A stretch of 64,000 bases of DNA, from NCBI RefSeq assembly GCF_033097365.1, contig NZ_AP028461.1, forward strand, positions 2,604,001-2,668,000, written 5' to 3'. The notes below the pieces were generated by a model. It was not told where the DNA came from, made no database searches, and saw nothing but the letters and a program-made list of their open reading frames with translations. The translations under genes and the position numbers were made by a program. Shown here piece after piece: positions 8,365 through 17,181 of the stretch (positions within the stretch are counted from its first letter, which is position 1; every line of letters begins with the position of its first letter). The stretch is from Actinoplanes sichuanensis. GTDB taxonomy: Bacteria > Actinomycetota > Actinomycetes > Mycobacteriales > Micromonosporaceae.

Positions 8365-8952
8365 ATGAGGCCCGACGATAGTCGAGTGCCGGAGCCACCG
8401 GGCCCGCTCGGCGTACCGACTGCCTATGATCGGATCGTGTCTCCCGATGAGCAGCGGAACGCGCGGGACCGCCACCTCGACGGCCGGCAGCGGGAGCTGG
8501 ACGCGCGGGAGCGGCTCCTCGACGCCCGCGAGCAGCACCTGTCCGACCGTGAGCAGCAGCTGGCAGCACGCGGCGACGAGCTGGAGCAGCGGGAACGCTC
8601 GCTCGCCAGACGGGAACTGGGGGCTGCGCAGCGCGACCGGACAGCTGACGAGCGTGACGCCATCGCCGACACCCGAGAGCAACACGCGACGACACGTGAA
8701 CGCGCCCTCGACGACCGAGCGGCTTCCGACGAGCCCGGCAGGCCCGATCCGATGGAGCGGATCCAGGGCGCTTTCGCCCGGGAGGTGGCTCGCCTGGATC
8801 GCAGCGATGCATTCCTGCACCGCTCACGCGAGGCCGTGCAGCGTGCTCAGGAACGGCTGGACAGGCTGCGCACGCCGATCCAGAATCATCCGCGCGCCTC
8901 TGACCCGGCCACCGGCGAAGAGAACGAGAGCGGCTCGCAGGCCGGTGACTGA
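8365..8952 (+). CDS. Heptad-repeat coiled-coil protein
   Basis: This 195-residue, highly charged soluble protein has a core that is a run of about twelve consecutive seven-residue units, each beginning with arginine: RDRHLDG, RQRELDA, RERLLDA, REQHLSD, REQQLAA, RGDELEQ, RERSLAR and so on to RERALDD. This predicts one long uninterrupted helix or coiled coil. A second amphipathic helix follows (REVARLDRSDAFLHRSREAVQRAQERLDRL). No enzyme or DNA-binding motif is visible. Actinobacteria have related RDxxAxxRD repeats attached to signalling domains, but here the repeat stands alone. The start is ATG 8365. GTG 8437 is an alternative. Confidence 0.65.
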   Translation: MRPDDSRVPEPPGPLGVPTAYDRIVSPDEQRNARDRHLDGRQRELDARERLLDAREQHLSDREQQLAARGDELEQRERSLARRELGAAQRDRTADERDAIADTREQHATTRERALDDRAASDEPGRPDPMERIQGAFAREVARLDRSDAFLHRSREAVQRAQERLDRLRTPIQNHPRASDPATGEENESGSQAGD

Positions 8953-9193
8953 GCCGGCCGGTGTTCTGCCCACGGACGATGCGTAACGGCAGCGCGATCG
9001 GGTAGATCCGTCACCCAGCCGAAGCGGCGACGCCGCAACCGGGCGAAAGGCGGGTGGCGAGCATGCCCGGCTCAACTCGCGGTCGCGATGGCCGGGGTCG
9101 TCCTGGTGACCGTCGTCGACGGGCTGTTCAACCGGACCACCGGCCACCCGATGCCGTTCTGGTCGGCACGGCCGCAGACTCAGGAGGCTCACG

Positions 9194-11530
9194 ATGGCTG
9201 ACCGGATCGACGACCCGTGGGGGATGCGGACACCGTACGGGCCGGGCCAGGCCTGGCCGGAGCGAGTCGACGTGTTCCTCGACCACGGCCTGTCCGAGGA
9301 CGAGGTCGACAGCTGGCACCGGTCCGCGTCCATCCTGCACTCCAACGGCGACGCCATGGACATCGCCGTCACGAACGGCCGCATCGTCGGGGTACGCGGC
9401 CGCGCCGTCGACCGCATCAACCATGGCCGCCTGGACGTGAAGGACCTGTACGGCTGGCAGGCCGACAACAGCCCGGACCGCCTCACCCGGCCCCTGATCC
9501 GGCAGGACGGTCGGCTCGTCGAAGCCGACTGGGACACCGCCATGGACCGGATCGTCACCCGATCCCGGCAGCTGCTGGACCGGCCGGGCGGCTGGGGCCA
9601 CTTCGGCTTCTACACCTCCGGCCAGCTGTTTCTCGAGGAGTACTACGCGCTCGGCGTGATCGGCAAGGCCGGCATCGGCACCCCGCACATGGACGGCAAC
9701 ACCCGCCTGTGCACCGCCACCGCCGCAGCCGCCATGAAGGCGAGCTTCGGCACCGACGGACAGCCCGGCTCGTACACCGATGTGGACCACTGCGACGCGA
9801 TCGCCCTGTGGGGTCACAACGTCGCCGAGACCCAGAGCGTGTTGTGGATGCGCATGCTCGACCGGCGACGAGGGCCGAACCCGCCGGCCATGCTGGCCGT
9901 CGACCCCCGTGACACGCCGGTGGCGCGCGAGGCCGACGTACACCTGCCGATTCGTTCCGGTACGAACGTCGCGCTGATGAACGGCCTGCTCCGCGAAATC
10001 ATCCGCCGGGGCTGGGTCGACGAGCAGTACGTGGCGGCGCACACCCTCGGCTTCGACGAGCTGTCTCGCATCGTCGACGGCTACCCGCCGGAGAAGGTCG
10101 CCGACATCTGTGCCGTCCGCGCCGTCGACGTCGAACGCGCCGCCGAACTGCTCGGCACGTCCCAGCGACTGCTGTCGACCGTGCTGCAGGGCTTCTACCA
10201 GTCCAATCAGGCCACCGCGGCGGCGTGCGCGGTCAACAACCTGCACCTGCTGCGCGGCATGATCGGCCGGCCGGGTGCCGGCCTGTACCAGATGAACGGG
10301 CAGCCGACCGCGCAGAACACCCGCGAGACCGGCGCCGACGGCGACCTGCCCGGGCTGCGCAACTGGGACAACGAGCAGCACATCGCGGAGCTCGCCGAAC
10401 TGTGGAACGTGGAGCCGGGCACCATCCCGCACTGGTCGCCGCCGACCCATTCGATGCAGATCTTCCGGTACGCCGAGCAGGGCTCGATCAAACTGCTGTG
10501 GATCTCGGCCACCAACCCGGCCGTGTCGCTGCCCGACCTGGCCCGGGTACGGCGCATCCTGGCCGACCAGAAGCTGTTCGTCGTCGTACAGGATCTGTTC
10601 CTGACCGAGACCGCCGAACTGGCCGATGTGGTGCTGCCGGCAGCGACATGGGGAGAGAAGCTCGGCACGTTCACCTGTGTGGACCGGACCGTGCACCTGT
10701 CGGAGAAGGCGGTCGACCCGCCGGGCCAGGCGCGCAGCGACCTGGACATCTTTCTGGACTACGCGCGCCGGATGGACTTCCGGAACCGCGACGGCGCTCC
10801 GCTGATCACCTGGACCGGCCCGGAGGAGGTGTTCGAGGCGTGGAAGCAGTGCTCGGCGGGCCGGCCGTGCGACTACACCGGCATCACCTACGAGCGGCTA
10901 CGTGCCGGCAGCGGCATCCAGTGGCCGTGCAACGACGATCACCCCGATGGTGCCGAACGGCTCTACGCCGACGGTGTCTTCAACACCGATCCGGACTACT
11001 GCGAGACGTACGGCCATGATCTGTCCACCGGCGCCGAGTACAGCGAGCAGCAGTACCGGGCCAGGGAACCGGGTGGGCGGGCGTTCCTGCACGCGATCGA
11101 CTACCAGCCGTCGCCCGAGGTGACCAGCGACGACTATCCGCTGCTGCTGACCACCGGCCGAACCGTGTACCAGTTTCACACCCGTACCAAAACCGGCCGT
11201 GCCCCGCAGTTGGACGCCGCCGCCCCGGACGTCTGGGTGCAGATCAGCGACGACGACGCCGCCCGCCACGGCATCACCGACGGTGATCTGGTCGGCATCG
11301 CGTCCCCGCGCGGCGCCATCCAGGCCCCGGCCCGCATCGGCCGCATCCGGCCCGGCGTGATCTTCGTGCCGTTCCACTACGGCTACTTCGACGTCGATCA
11401 ACCCGACCGGTCGCCACGGGCCGCCAACGAACTCACCGCCACCGCCTGGGATCCGGTCTCCAAACAACCGATCTTCAAAGTCACCGCGGTACGCATCGTC
11501 AAGCTCGCCGGCGCGGAGGGAGACCGCTGA
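9194..11530 (+). CDS. Molybdopterin oxidoreductase (MopB superfamily) lacking the [4Fe-4S] motif
   Basis: This 778-residue enzyme is homologous to the catalytic subunits of assimilatory nitrate reductases and formate dehydrogenases that bind bis-MGD molybdenum. The likely Mo ligand is Cys173 in GNTRLC. FYTSGQLFLEEYYALG, LRGMIGRPGAGLYQMNGQPTAQN and LWISATNPAVSLPD are typical cofactor-domain motifs, and the C-terminal guanylate-binding domain (about 655-770) is complete. Strikingly, the N-terminal CxxCxxxC site reads Ser46, His49, Asp53, and the fourth ligand position is Asp81, so no cluster can bind there. The start ATG has GGAGG nine bases upstream. The stop overlaps the ATG of the partner gene. 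The substrate and electron carrier are unknown. Confidence 0.85.
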   Translation: MADRIDDPWGMRTPYGPGQAWPERVDVFLDHGLSEDEVDSWHRSASILHSNGDAMDIAVTNGRIVGVRGRAVDRINHGRLDVKDLYGWQADNSPDRLTRPLIRQDGRLVEADWDTAMDRIVTRSRQLLDRPGGWGHFGFYTSGQLFLEEYYALGVIGKAGIGTPHMDGNTRLCTATAAAAMKASFGTDGQPGSYTDVDHCDAIALWGHNVAETQSVLWMRMLDRRRGPNPPAMLAVDPRDTPVAREADVHLPIRSGTNVALMNGLLREIIRRGWVDEQYVAAHTLGFDELSRIVDGYPPEKVADICAVRAVDVERAAELLGTSQRLLSTVLQGFYQSNQATAAACAVNNLHLLRGMIGRPGAGLYQMNGQPTAQNTRETGADGDLPGLRNWDNEQHIAELAELWNVEPGTIPHWSPPTHSMQIFRYAEQGSIKLLWISATNPAVSLPDLARVRRILADQKLFVVVQDLFLTETAELADVVLPAATWGEKLGTFTCVDRTVHLSEKAVDPPGQARSDLDIFLDYARRMDFRNRDGAPLITWTGPEEVFEAWKQCSAGRPCDYTGITYERLRAGSGIQWPCNDDHPDGAERLYADGVFNTDPDYCETYGHDLSTGAEYSEQQYRAREPGGRAFLHAIDYQPSPEVTSDDYPLLLTTGRTVYQFHTRTKTGRAPQLDAAAPDVWVQISDDDAARHGITDGDLVGIASPRGAIQAPARIGRIRPGVIFVPFHYGYFDVDQPDRSPRAANELTATAWDPVSKQPIFKVTAVRIVKLAGAEGDR

Positions 11531-11988
11531 TGCACCTCGCCCACTACCTCGGACTGCTGCACCGCTCCCAGACCAACCTGGCCGACGCGTTCCGGCAGGT
11601 CGCCGACGCGCACGCCGCCGAACCCGACGTGCTGCACCTGTGCCGGCGACAGGCGACGATCTGCGACCGGCACGCCGAACTGCTCAAACCGTTCGCACAC
11701 CGCTACGCCGAGGACGCGCCGGACGAACCCGACCGGTTGCACTCGCAGTTGTTCTCCGGCACCCGCACCGGCGGCATCGGCCTGCTCCGCGACCTGCAGG
11801 ATCTCTATCTGATGGCCGCGGAGTGCGACATCTGCTGGACGGTGGTCGGGCAGGCCGCCCGCGGTGCCCGCGACCTGGACCTGCAGCAGGTCGTCCAGCA
11901 GTGCGAGAGCGAGACCTCGACCCAACTCGCGTGGCTGCGCACCCGGATGAAGGCCGCGGCCCCGCAGGCGCTGGTCGTCTCCGAGTGA
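11530..11988 (+). CDS. Helical partner protein of the molybdopterin oxidoreductase
   Basis: This 152-residue, mainly helical soluble protein has scattered cysteines and histidines (HLAHYLGLLHRSQ, LHLCRRQATICDRHAELL, AAECDICWTVVGQAARG). Its ATG overlaps the stop of the molybdoenzyme gene, so the two are coupled. The four-helix pattern with several His and Glu residues recalls ferritin-like or dedicated chaperone proteins, but no defining metal motif is present. A role as redox partner or maturation factor of the cluster-less enzyme is suggested only by the coupling. Confidence 0.6.
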   Translation: MHLAHYLGLLHRSQTNLADAFRQVADAHAAEPDVLHLCRRQATICDRHAELLKPFAHRYAEDAPDEPDRLHSQLFSGTRTGGIGLLRDLQDLYLMAAECDICWTVVGQAARGARDLDLQQVVQQCESETSTQLAWLRTRMKAAAPQALVVSE

Positions 11989-12061
11989 GGCGCCCGGCCA
12001 GGGTCGACGGAACAGCATGGACGCAGTCCCGAACGGCCGAACCCGGGCGGTCACCCGGCCG

Positions 12062-13858
12062 TCAGACGGCCACGTCGTCGTAACCCTCGTCGGCCCGCTC
12101 CCGGCGCAGGTGCGCCTCGGCACGGCGCGCCTGCGGGCCCTGCTCCTCGGCGAGACCGGCGTACATCGCCTTCACGTTCTCGAACGGCTGCCCCGGCGGC
12201 AGCAGCGGAACCGAAGGGTCCACCACCGCGTCGATGACGAATGGCCGGTCAGCCGCCAGGGCGGCCTCCCACGCCTGCTCCATCTCCCCGGCCGAGGTGA
12301 CCCGCACGCCACGCAGCCCGAGGAGTTCGGCATATCCGGCGTACGGCAGATCCGGCAGCTCCTGCGACTCGGCGAACCGCGGCTCGCCCTCCGCCTCACG
12401 CTGCTCCCAGCTCACCTCGGCCAGATCCCGGTTGTTCAGCACGCACACCACGAAGCGCGGATCGGCCCACTGCCGCCAGCGCGCGGCCACGGTCACCAGC
12501 TCGGCCAGGCCGGACATCTGCATGGCACCGTCCCCGGTGAGCACCACGACCGGGCTGTGCGGGGCGGACAGTTTCGCGGCGATACCGTACGGGACACCGC
12601 AGCCCATCGACGCCAGCGTGCTCGACAGATGCGCCGGAACCCCACGGGGCAGCCGCAGATGCCGGGCGTACCAGTAGACGACCGACCCGACGTCCACCGC
12701 CACCCGCCCGTCGCCGGGCAGCCGCCCACTCAACGACCGGATCACGTGCTGCGGATTCATCGGCTCAGCCGCAGCAGCCGCGCGGCTGCGGGCCACGTCG
12801 TGCCAGCGGCGCACCGAGGCTTCGACACGCTCCCGCCACGCCCGGTCACCCCGCGCCTCGATGCTGGCGAGCAGCGCCCGTACCGTCTCACCGGCATCAC
12901 CGACCAGAGCAACCTCAACCGGATACCGTACGCCGAGCTGCCGGCCGTCGATGTCGATCTGCACCGCCCGCGCCTGCCCCGGCGCCGGATAGAACTCGGT
13001 CCACGGATCGTTGGTACCGACCAGCAGCAGCGTGTCGCATTCACGCATCAGTTCGGCGCTGGCCGTGGTACCCAGATGACCCATCACTCCGGTGTGGAAC
13101 GGTAGGCCCTCATCCAGCACGGGTTTGCCCAACAGCGAGGTGGTGACCCCGGCCCCGAGCCGGTCGGCCAGCTCGACGATCTCGTCCGCCGCGCCGTACG
13201 CCCCCTGACCCACCATGATCGCCACCCGCTCGCCCGCGGTGAGCACCTCGGCCGCCGCCCGCAGATCCTCGTCGTACGGGACGACCCGGGCCGGGCGCAG
13301 CCCCGGGCTGGTCATCATCACTCCGTGCTCGTGCGTGCCCGGATCCGGCGCGGAAGCCTTCTGCACGTCGTGCGGCAGGATCACGCAGGTGGGGCCGCGT
13401 GTCGTCATCGCGATACGGAAGGCCCGGTCGATGAGCATCGGCATCTGTTCCGGCGTGTGCGCGGCCTGCACGAACTGCGCACACACGTCACCGAACAGCC
13501 GGACCAGGTCGATCTCCTGCTGGTAGGCACTGCCCAGCACCGTCGACGCCTGCTGGCCGACGATCGCCACCACCGGCTTACCGTCGAGCTTGGCGTCGTA
13601 GAGGCCGTTCAGCAGATGTACGGCACCCGGCCCCTGAGTCGACACGCAAACCCCTGGCCGGCCGGTGTACTTGGCGTGCCCGACCGCCATGAACGCTGCG
13701 GCCTCCTCGTGCCGGGCCTGCACGAACGCCGGCTTCCCGGCCCGCCGCAACGCCCCCATCACCCCGTCGATCCCGTCCCCGGAATAGCCGAAGACCCGGT
13801 CGACTCCCCACGCCGACAAACGTTCCACCAGCAGATCCGACACCGTACGGCCAGCCAT
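12062..13858 (-). CDS. poxB: Pyruvate oxidase/dehydrogenase-type thiamine diphosphate enzyme
   Basis: This 598-residue enzyme is of the acetolactate synthase/pyruvate oxidase superfamily. It probably decarboxylates pyruvate to acetate with electron transfer to quinone or oxygen. The N-terminal pyrimidine-binding domain holds the catalytic glutamate in ARHEEAAAFMA (Glu51). A central FAD-type domain follows (DTLLLVGTNDPWTEFYP). The C-terminal ThDP motif runs from LTGDGAMQMSGLAEL to VLNNRDLAEVSWEQR. The length and the VSWEQR segment fit PoxB-like enzymes better than acetolactate synthase. The start ATG 13858 has GGGAGGAA upstream. It is convergent with the molybdoenzyme operon, ending 73 bp away. 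The substrate is inferred from family only. Confidence 0.8.
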   Translation of the reverse strand: MAGRTVSDLLVERLSAWGVDRVFGYSGDGIDGVMGALRRAGKPAFVQARHEEAAAFMAVGHAKYTGRPGVCVSTQGPGAVHLLNGLYDAKLDGKPVVAIVGQQASTVLGSAYQQEIDLVRLFGDVCAQFVQAAHTPEQMPMLIDRAFRIAMTTRGPTCVILPHDVQKASAPDPGTHEHGVMMTSPGLRPARVVPYDEDLRAAAEVLTAGERVAIMVGQGAYGAADEIVELADRLGAGVTTSLLGKPVLDEGLPFHTGVMGHLGTTASAELMRECDTLLLVGTNDPWTEFYPAPGQARAVQIDIDGRQLGVRYPVEVALVGDAGETVRALLASIEARGDRAWRERVEASVRRWHDVARSRAAAAAEPMNPQHVIRSLSGRLPGDGRVAVDVGSVVYWYARHLRLPRGVPAHLSSTLASMGCGVPYGIAAKLSAPHSPVVVLTGDGAMQMSGLAELVTVAARWRQWADPRFVVCVLNNRDLAEVSWEQREAEGEPRFAESQELPDLPYAGYAELLGLRGVRVTSAGEMEQAWEAALAADRPFVIDAVVDPSVPLLPPGQPFENVKAMYAGLAEEQGPQARRAEAHLRRERADEGYDDVAV

Positions 13859-14215
13859 GCCAGATTCCTCCCGATCAGGTTCACGGTCGCTACCGCGTAC
13901 CCCCATCGCCGGTGATGAACCAGCTGCCGGCGGGGTTGGCTGATCGTCGGCAGCGGCGCGAATCGCTCTTCGGCCCCCAGGACGGCGATCTCCGTGCCGC
14001 GAAACCCTCCGAGGCGGTCGGGCGTGGCGGCAGCCGGAAAGAGCCCTCCAACCGGCCGGCACACACCCCGCACCGATAACCCGATCAGCCCCACAACGCA
14101 CGGCGAAGAGGCCGCCGCAAGCACCCGGTCAACGAATCGACGAACCTCACCGACAACGGCAGGGTTACCCCATGACACGTCAAGCCCACAGCCGCCCTGT
14201 CGCAACCCGCACCTG

Positions 14216-14464
14216 ATGGAACAACCGATGGGCGCCGTCGACAGCCTCCTCGGCACCGCCGTCATGATCGGGTTCATGGCATGCCCCTGCCTCATCATCG
14301 CCGGCCTGATCGGCGTGTGGCTCATCAGCATCAGCCGCAAGGACAGATACGAACGAACCGGCCGGTGCGGCGCCTGCCGGGGCACCGGCCGCTACCACAC
14401 TCCCGAACACCAGCAGTGGTCGTGCGGCTTCTGCCGGGGAACCGGAAGAGCGAACACCTATTAG
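14216..14464 (+). CDS. Small membrane protein with two DnaJ-type CxxCxGxG zinc knuckles
   Basis: This 82-residue protein has one hydrophobic segment (about residues 12-34) followed by a basic stretch and two repeats, CGACRGTGR and CGFCRGTGR. The repeats match half of the DnaJ cysteine-rich zinc-binding module (CxxCxGxG), and two copies could bind one zinc ion. A cytoplasmic zinc knuckle tethered to the membrane is the simplest reading. The function is unknown. It lies divergent from the pyruvate oxidase gene and is followed by a clear hairpin terminator at 14479-14510. Confidence 0.6.
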   Translation: MEQPMGAVDSLLGTAVMIGFMACPCLIIAGLIGVWLISISRKDRYERTGRCGACRGTGRYHTPEHQQWSCGFCRGTGRANTY

Positions 14465-14478
14465 CTGTACGCAGCAGA

Positions 14479-14510
14479 AAGCCCCGCGCCTCACACGAAG
14501 GGCGGGGCTT
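14479..14510 (+). terminator. Hairpin terminator after the zinc-knuckle gene
   Basis: A perfect 9-bp stem, AAGCCCCGC and GCGGGGCTT, encloses a 14-base loop and begins 15 bp after the stop codon. The A and T flanks could make it act on both strands. Confidence 0.75.
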
Positions 14511-14657
14511 CACCGATCAGATGGCGGGCGATTCCGGTACCCGCCACTCCGGGATCCGGCCGGTGGCGCTCAGCCGCTGTACCTGCTGTCGTCGCTCACG
14601 CAGCAGCCGCCCGAGTGAGGATCGCTCGGACGGCCGGTGCGTGATCTGAGCCTGTTG

Positions 14658-15377
14658 CTAGGAGACGATGCAGTTCTTGCCGTTCGCGCCGGTGCCGGTC
14701 TTGGTGGGCTCGGCACCCGTGTTGTTGCCGGTGTAGAGCCAGCAGGTCGGGATGCTGCCGATGCTGTTGCCCTTCAGCGTCGCGACGTCGCCGTAGTTGG
14801 TGTTGACGCCGGCGATCACCTTGCCGCTGGTGGCGGTGACGTTCTGGATGGTCACCTTGCGGGCCGCCTGGGTGGAGCAGTTGCCGCAGGAGCGGTAGAG
14901 CTTGCCGAAGTTGGAGACCTTGAAGTTCTTGATGGTCACCGACCCGCCGGCACCGCGGTTGTCCTGGAACACCTTGTCCGAGGCGCTCGCCGCGCTGCCG
15001 CCGTCGATCACGACGGTGGCGTTGGTGCCGCGGAAGGTGGCCGCGTCCTCACCGACGTCCTGCCAGACGACGTTGGTCAGGTTGCAGCTGCCGGCGCAGT
15101 GGACGCCGTCGGCGGACGGGGCGCCCAGGATGACGTTCTTCAGGGTGGCGCCCGCGGCCAGGTCGAAGATCGGGTCCTGGCCCTCGTTCTGGCCACCGCT
15201 GCCGAGGTCGCCGGAGCCGATGTAGCGTTTCCCGCCGCCGTCGAAGGTGCCGGTCACCTTGATCGACGCGGTGACCTTCACGTCCGTGGCGGCGGACGCC
15301 ATGTTCACCGTCGCGACCGAACCGGCCAGGGCGGCGGCCAGAACGACGGCACCGATGAGCACGCGTGGTCTTCTCAT
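14658..15377 (-). CDS. Secreted pectate lyase, polysaccharide lyase family 3 type
   Basis: This 239-residue exported enzyme is predicted to cleave pectate by beta-elimination. A signal peptide with MRRPR, a hydrophobic core and a cleavage region near ASA at residues 27-29 is present. The mature part shows the parallel beta-helix pattern of PL3 (Pel-type) enzymes: GQNEGQDPIFDLAAGATLKNVILG, ADGVHCAGSCNLTNVVWQDVGEDA, GSVTIKNFKVSNFGKLYRSCGNC and the C-terminal CWLYTGN. The start ATG has GAGGAAGG upstream. The absence of a carbohydrate-binding module makes it a minimal enzyme. It would act on plant cell-wall material. Confidence 0.9.
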   Translation of the reverse strand: MRRPRVLIGAVVLAAALAGSVATVNMASAATDVKVTASIKVTGTFDGGGKRYIGSGDLGSGGQNEGQDPIFDLAAGATLKNVILGAPSADGVHCAGSCNLTNVVWQDVGEDAATFRGTNATVVIDGGSAASASDKVFQDNRGAGGSVTIKNFKVSNFGKLYRSCGNCSTQAARKVTIQNVTATSGKVIAGVNTNYGDVATLKGNSIGSIPTCWLYTGNNTGAEPTKTGTGANGKNCIVS

Positions 15378-15858
15378 GTGGGGAACCTTCCTCGGGGGAG
15401 GCCCACCTCCGTCGATGAAGATGGGCGATGCCGGCCGTCGTCACAGCAGCGCGTGACGTCATGGGGATGAGGCCGGTGGGTCTTGGCGAAGGACGTTTCC
15501 AACATGTCATCGTCGATCGATTTAAGTCAATGAGATTCGTTTGCAGCTTTGTTGCAGGATTGCGGTTATTGCGCACTCTCCACACGCCCGCACCCGGTAG
15601 TCGCCCGGCGGGCCGCAGAGGTTGCTTCGTGTTGCCCGTTCGACCTCCAGCGCTGATCTCCGGGGTTCGACCGGCGATGCGGAGTCTGGCTGTGACCGTA
15701 GCGAATCGCCCCTCCCCGCACCCGGCGCCGCCGTCACCTTCCGCGACGTCGCCTTCCGCTACCGCGACGACCTGGGCCGCGCCGCCCGCGACCTGGGCCG
15801 CGCCGCCCGCGACCTGGGCCGCGCCGCCCGCGGCGAGGGCTGCGCCGCCCGGACCGGG
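15378..15858. other. Intergenic region with AT-rich promoter-like segment and tandem repeats
   Basis: About 480 bp without a supported gene. At 15515-15545 the minus strand holds an AT-rich stretch with TTGACT that could serve as the -35 box of the pectate lyase promoter, though no good -10 was found. Three 21-bp repeats lie at 15769-15831. One plus-strand frame just before them reads VTFRDVAFRYRDD, similar to the start of an ABC transporter ATPase domain, but nothing else of such a gene follows. Confidence 0.4.
15769..15831 (+). repeat. Three exact 21-bp tandem repeats
   Basis: Units at 15769-15789, 15790-15810 and 15811-15831 are identical and start with GACCTGGGCC. A degenerate fourth copy follows. 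The 21-bp length keeps one reading frame (DLGRAAR). The repeats lie just after the end of the hydrolase gene, which is on the other strand. Confidence 0.85.
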
Positions 15859-17082
15859 TCACCGGACGAACTCGATCTCCGGGAAACTCGGGTGCGGGGC
15901 GCGCAGCAGACGGCCGTCGCGGTGCCGCAGATGCCGATCGAAGAAGGCCCGCAGATAGGTGCGTTGAACGGCGACCGACCGTTGCGGCTCCAGAGCACCG
16001 ACCATCTCGGCCAGCAGCTCCGGGGTGAGACCGATCTCCGCAGCGGCCTGGGGATAGAGGACGACGCCGTCGTTGAACGACCCGTGCACGGCGCCCTTCA
16101 TGCGCAGTTCGCGTTTCCAGCCGCGCTGGCCGGTCCAGAACGTGTCCCAGGTGGGGTCCTCGGCCCCGACGCCGTGATCGCTGCTGACCAGTAGGAACGG
16201 CCGGTCGGATCCGCCGACCGCGCGGGCGCCGACGAGAGTGCCGTCCAGGTTGACACCGGCTTTCAGCCGACGGTCGTCGTGCATCACGGCGGCGGCGGTG
16301 CTGCCGCCCAGGGAGTGACCGAACATGCCGACCCGGTCCAGGTCGAACGCGCCGCGCAGACCGTCGGGCAGCGGCCGGCGCCCGGCATCGGGATTGCGGC
16401 CGGCAGCGAGAGTGGCCAACTGGTCGAGGACGAATCGAATGTCGGCCGCCCGGACGTCGGCGACACGTCCGATGACCTCGTCGTCGAGATCCGGCGGTAG
16501 CGCGGCGACCTCGACCCGCCCGTCGGGGAACTCGACCTCGGACGCATCGTGGGTGTGATCGACGGTGACGACGATGTATCCGTGCGAGGCCAGATCCTCG
16601 ACCAGAGCGGAGCTGGTGCCGCGGTCGCCGCCGAGACCCGGCGAATACAGCAGGACCGGGTGGCCGCCCGCCCGTCGGGCGACCGGCGCGCCCGCCCGGC
16701 CATGGGTGACGGTCGCGCGGATCCGGTCGGCGGGCAGCCCGAAGACCTCCGCGAAGTGCGGGACCGCCCCGGGTGACAGCCAGGGCGCCGGCAGGTGACC
16801 GCGGGTGCTGCGGGCCGGATACCAGATCTGAATCATGAGCTCGCGGACCTGGTGGCCCGGCACCCACGGGTCGGTGCGGCTGCGGTCTCGCAGGTGCAGC
16901 GACACGGTGCCGAGGCACTCCGGGCCGGTCGGCGCGGGCAGAACGTATCCACCGGTGAGCCGCCGGTGTGCGGCCGCGACCGCGGGAGCGGCGGTGGCCA
17001 GGCCGAGACCGGAGGCCAGGGCGGCCGTCAGCAGCGTTCGGCGGCGCAGTGGCCGTACCGAAGCGGGCAAGCTCTTGATCAT
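15859..17082 (-). CDS. Tat-exported alpha/beta hydrolase, PAF-acetylhydrolase-like
   Basis: This 407-residue esterase/lipase has a twin-arginine signal at the start (RPLRRRTLLTAALASG, then AAPAVAAA), so it is exported folded. The hydrolase fold contains HPVLLYSPGLGGDRGTSSAL (oxyanion region), VDHTHDA and the nucleophile elbow GHSLGGS with Ser257. This order resembles platelet-activating factor acetylhydrolase-type (isoform II) proteins, often annotated in actinobacteria as lipases or plastic-active hydrolases. The substrate is unknown. The start at 17082 places the Tat motif at the normal distance. The gene diverges from a two-component operon and shares the intergenic region with a 34-bp palindrome. 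Confidence 0.8.
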   Translation of the reverse strand: MIKSLPASVRPLRRRTLLTAALASGLGLATAAPAVAAAHRRLTGGYVLPAPTGPECLGTVSLHLRDRSRTDPWVPGHQVRELMIQIWYPARSTRGHLPAPWLSPGAVPHFAEVFGLPADRIRATVTHGRAGAPVARRAGGHPVLLYSPGLGGDRGTSSALVEDLASHGYIVVTVDHTHDASEVEFPDGRVEVAALPPDLDDEVIGRVADVRAADIRFVLDQLATLAAGRNPDAGRRPLPDGLRGAFDLDRVGMFGHSLGGSTAAAVMHDDRRLKAGVNLDGTLVGARAVGGSDRPFLLVSSDHGVGAEDPTWDTFWTGQRGWKRELRMKGAVHGSFNDGVVLYPQAAAEIGLTPELLAEMVGALEPQRSVAVQRTYLRAFFDRHLRHRDGRLLRAPHPSFPEIEFVR

Positions 17083-17181
17083 GTGGTCTCTTTCGGTCTG
17101 GTCGCGGGATCGGAATCGGCCGGCGGCCGCCCGGGGACCACGTTGCCGGAAACGGGCGCCGGTGTCGGTGGGGCAGGCAGC

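Noticed and set aside
6673..8820. Very long minus-strand open frame (715 codons)
   Set aside because: Its product is low-complexity Arg/Pro/Gly without motifs and runs antisense to several better-supported genes. It is an artefact of GC-rich DNA.
9088..9201. 37-codon frame with a hydrophobic start just before, and overlapping, the molybdoenzyme gene
   Set aside because: It has no ribosome binding site, and its end lies on the strong site of the next gene. The hydrophobic run is short and could be chance.
12017..13105. Long plus-strand frame opposite the pyruvate oxidase gene
   Set aside because: The product is rich in His, Arg and Pro with no family match. The minus-strand enzyme is certain.
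14521..14657. Minus-strand frame in phase with the pectate lyase after its stop, reading like a protein end (LLRERRQQVQRLSATGRIPEW)
   Set aside because: It has no usable start codon and no link to a known family. At most it is a remnant.
15700..15840. VTFRDVAFRYRDD segment resembling the start of an ABC transporter ATPase
   Set aside because: Only about a dozen residues match, followed by the tandem repeats. No Walker motifs occur in any frame.
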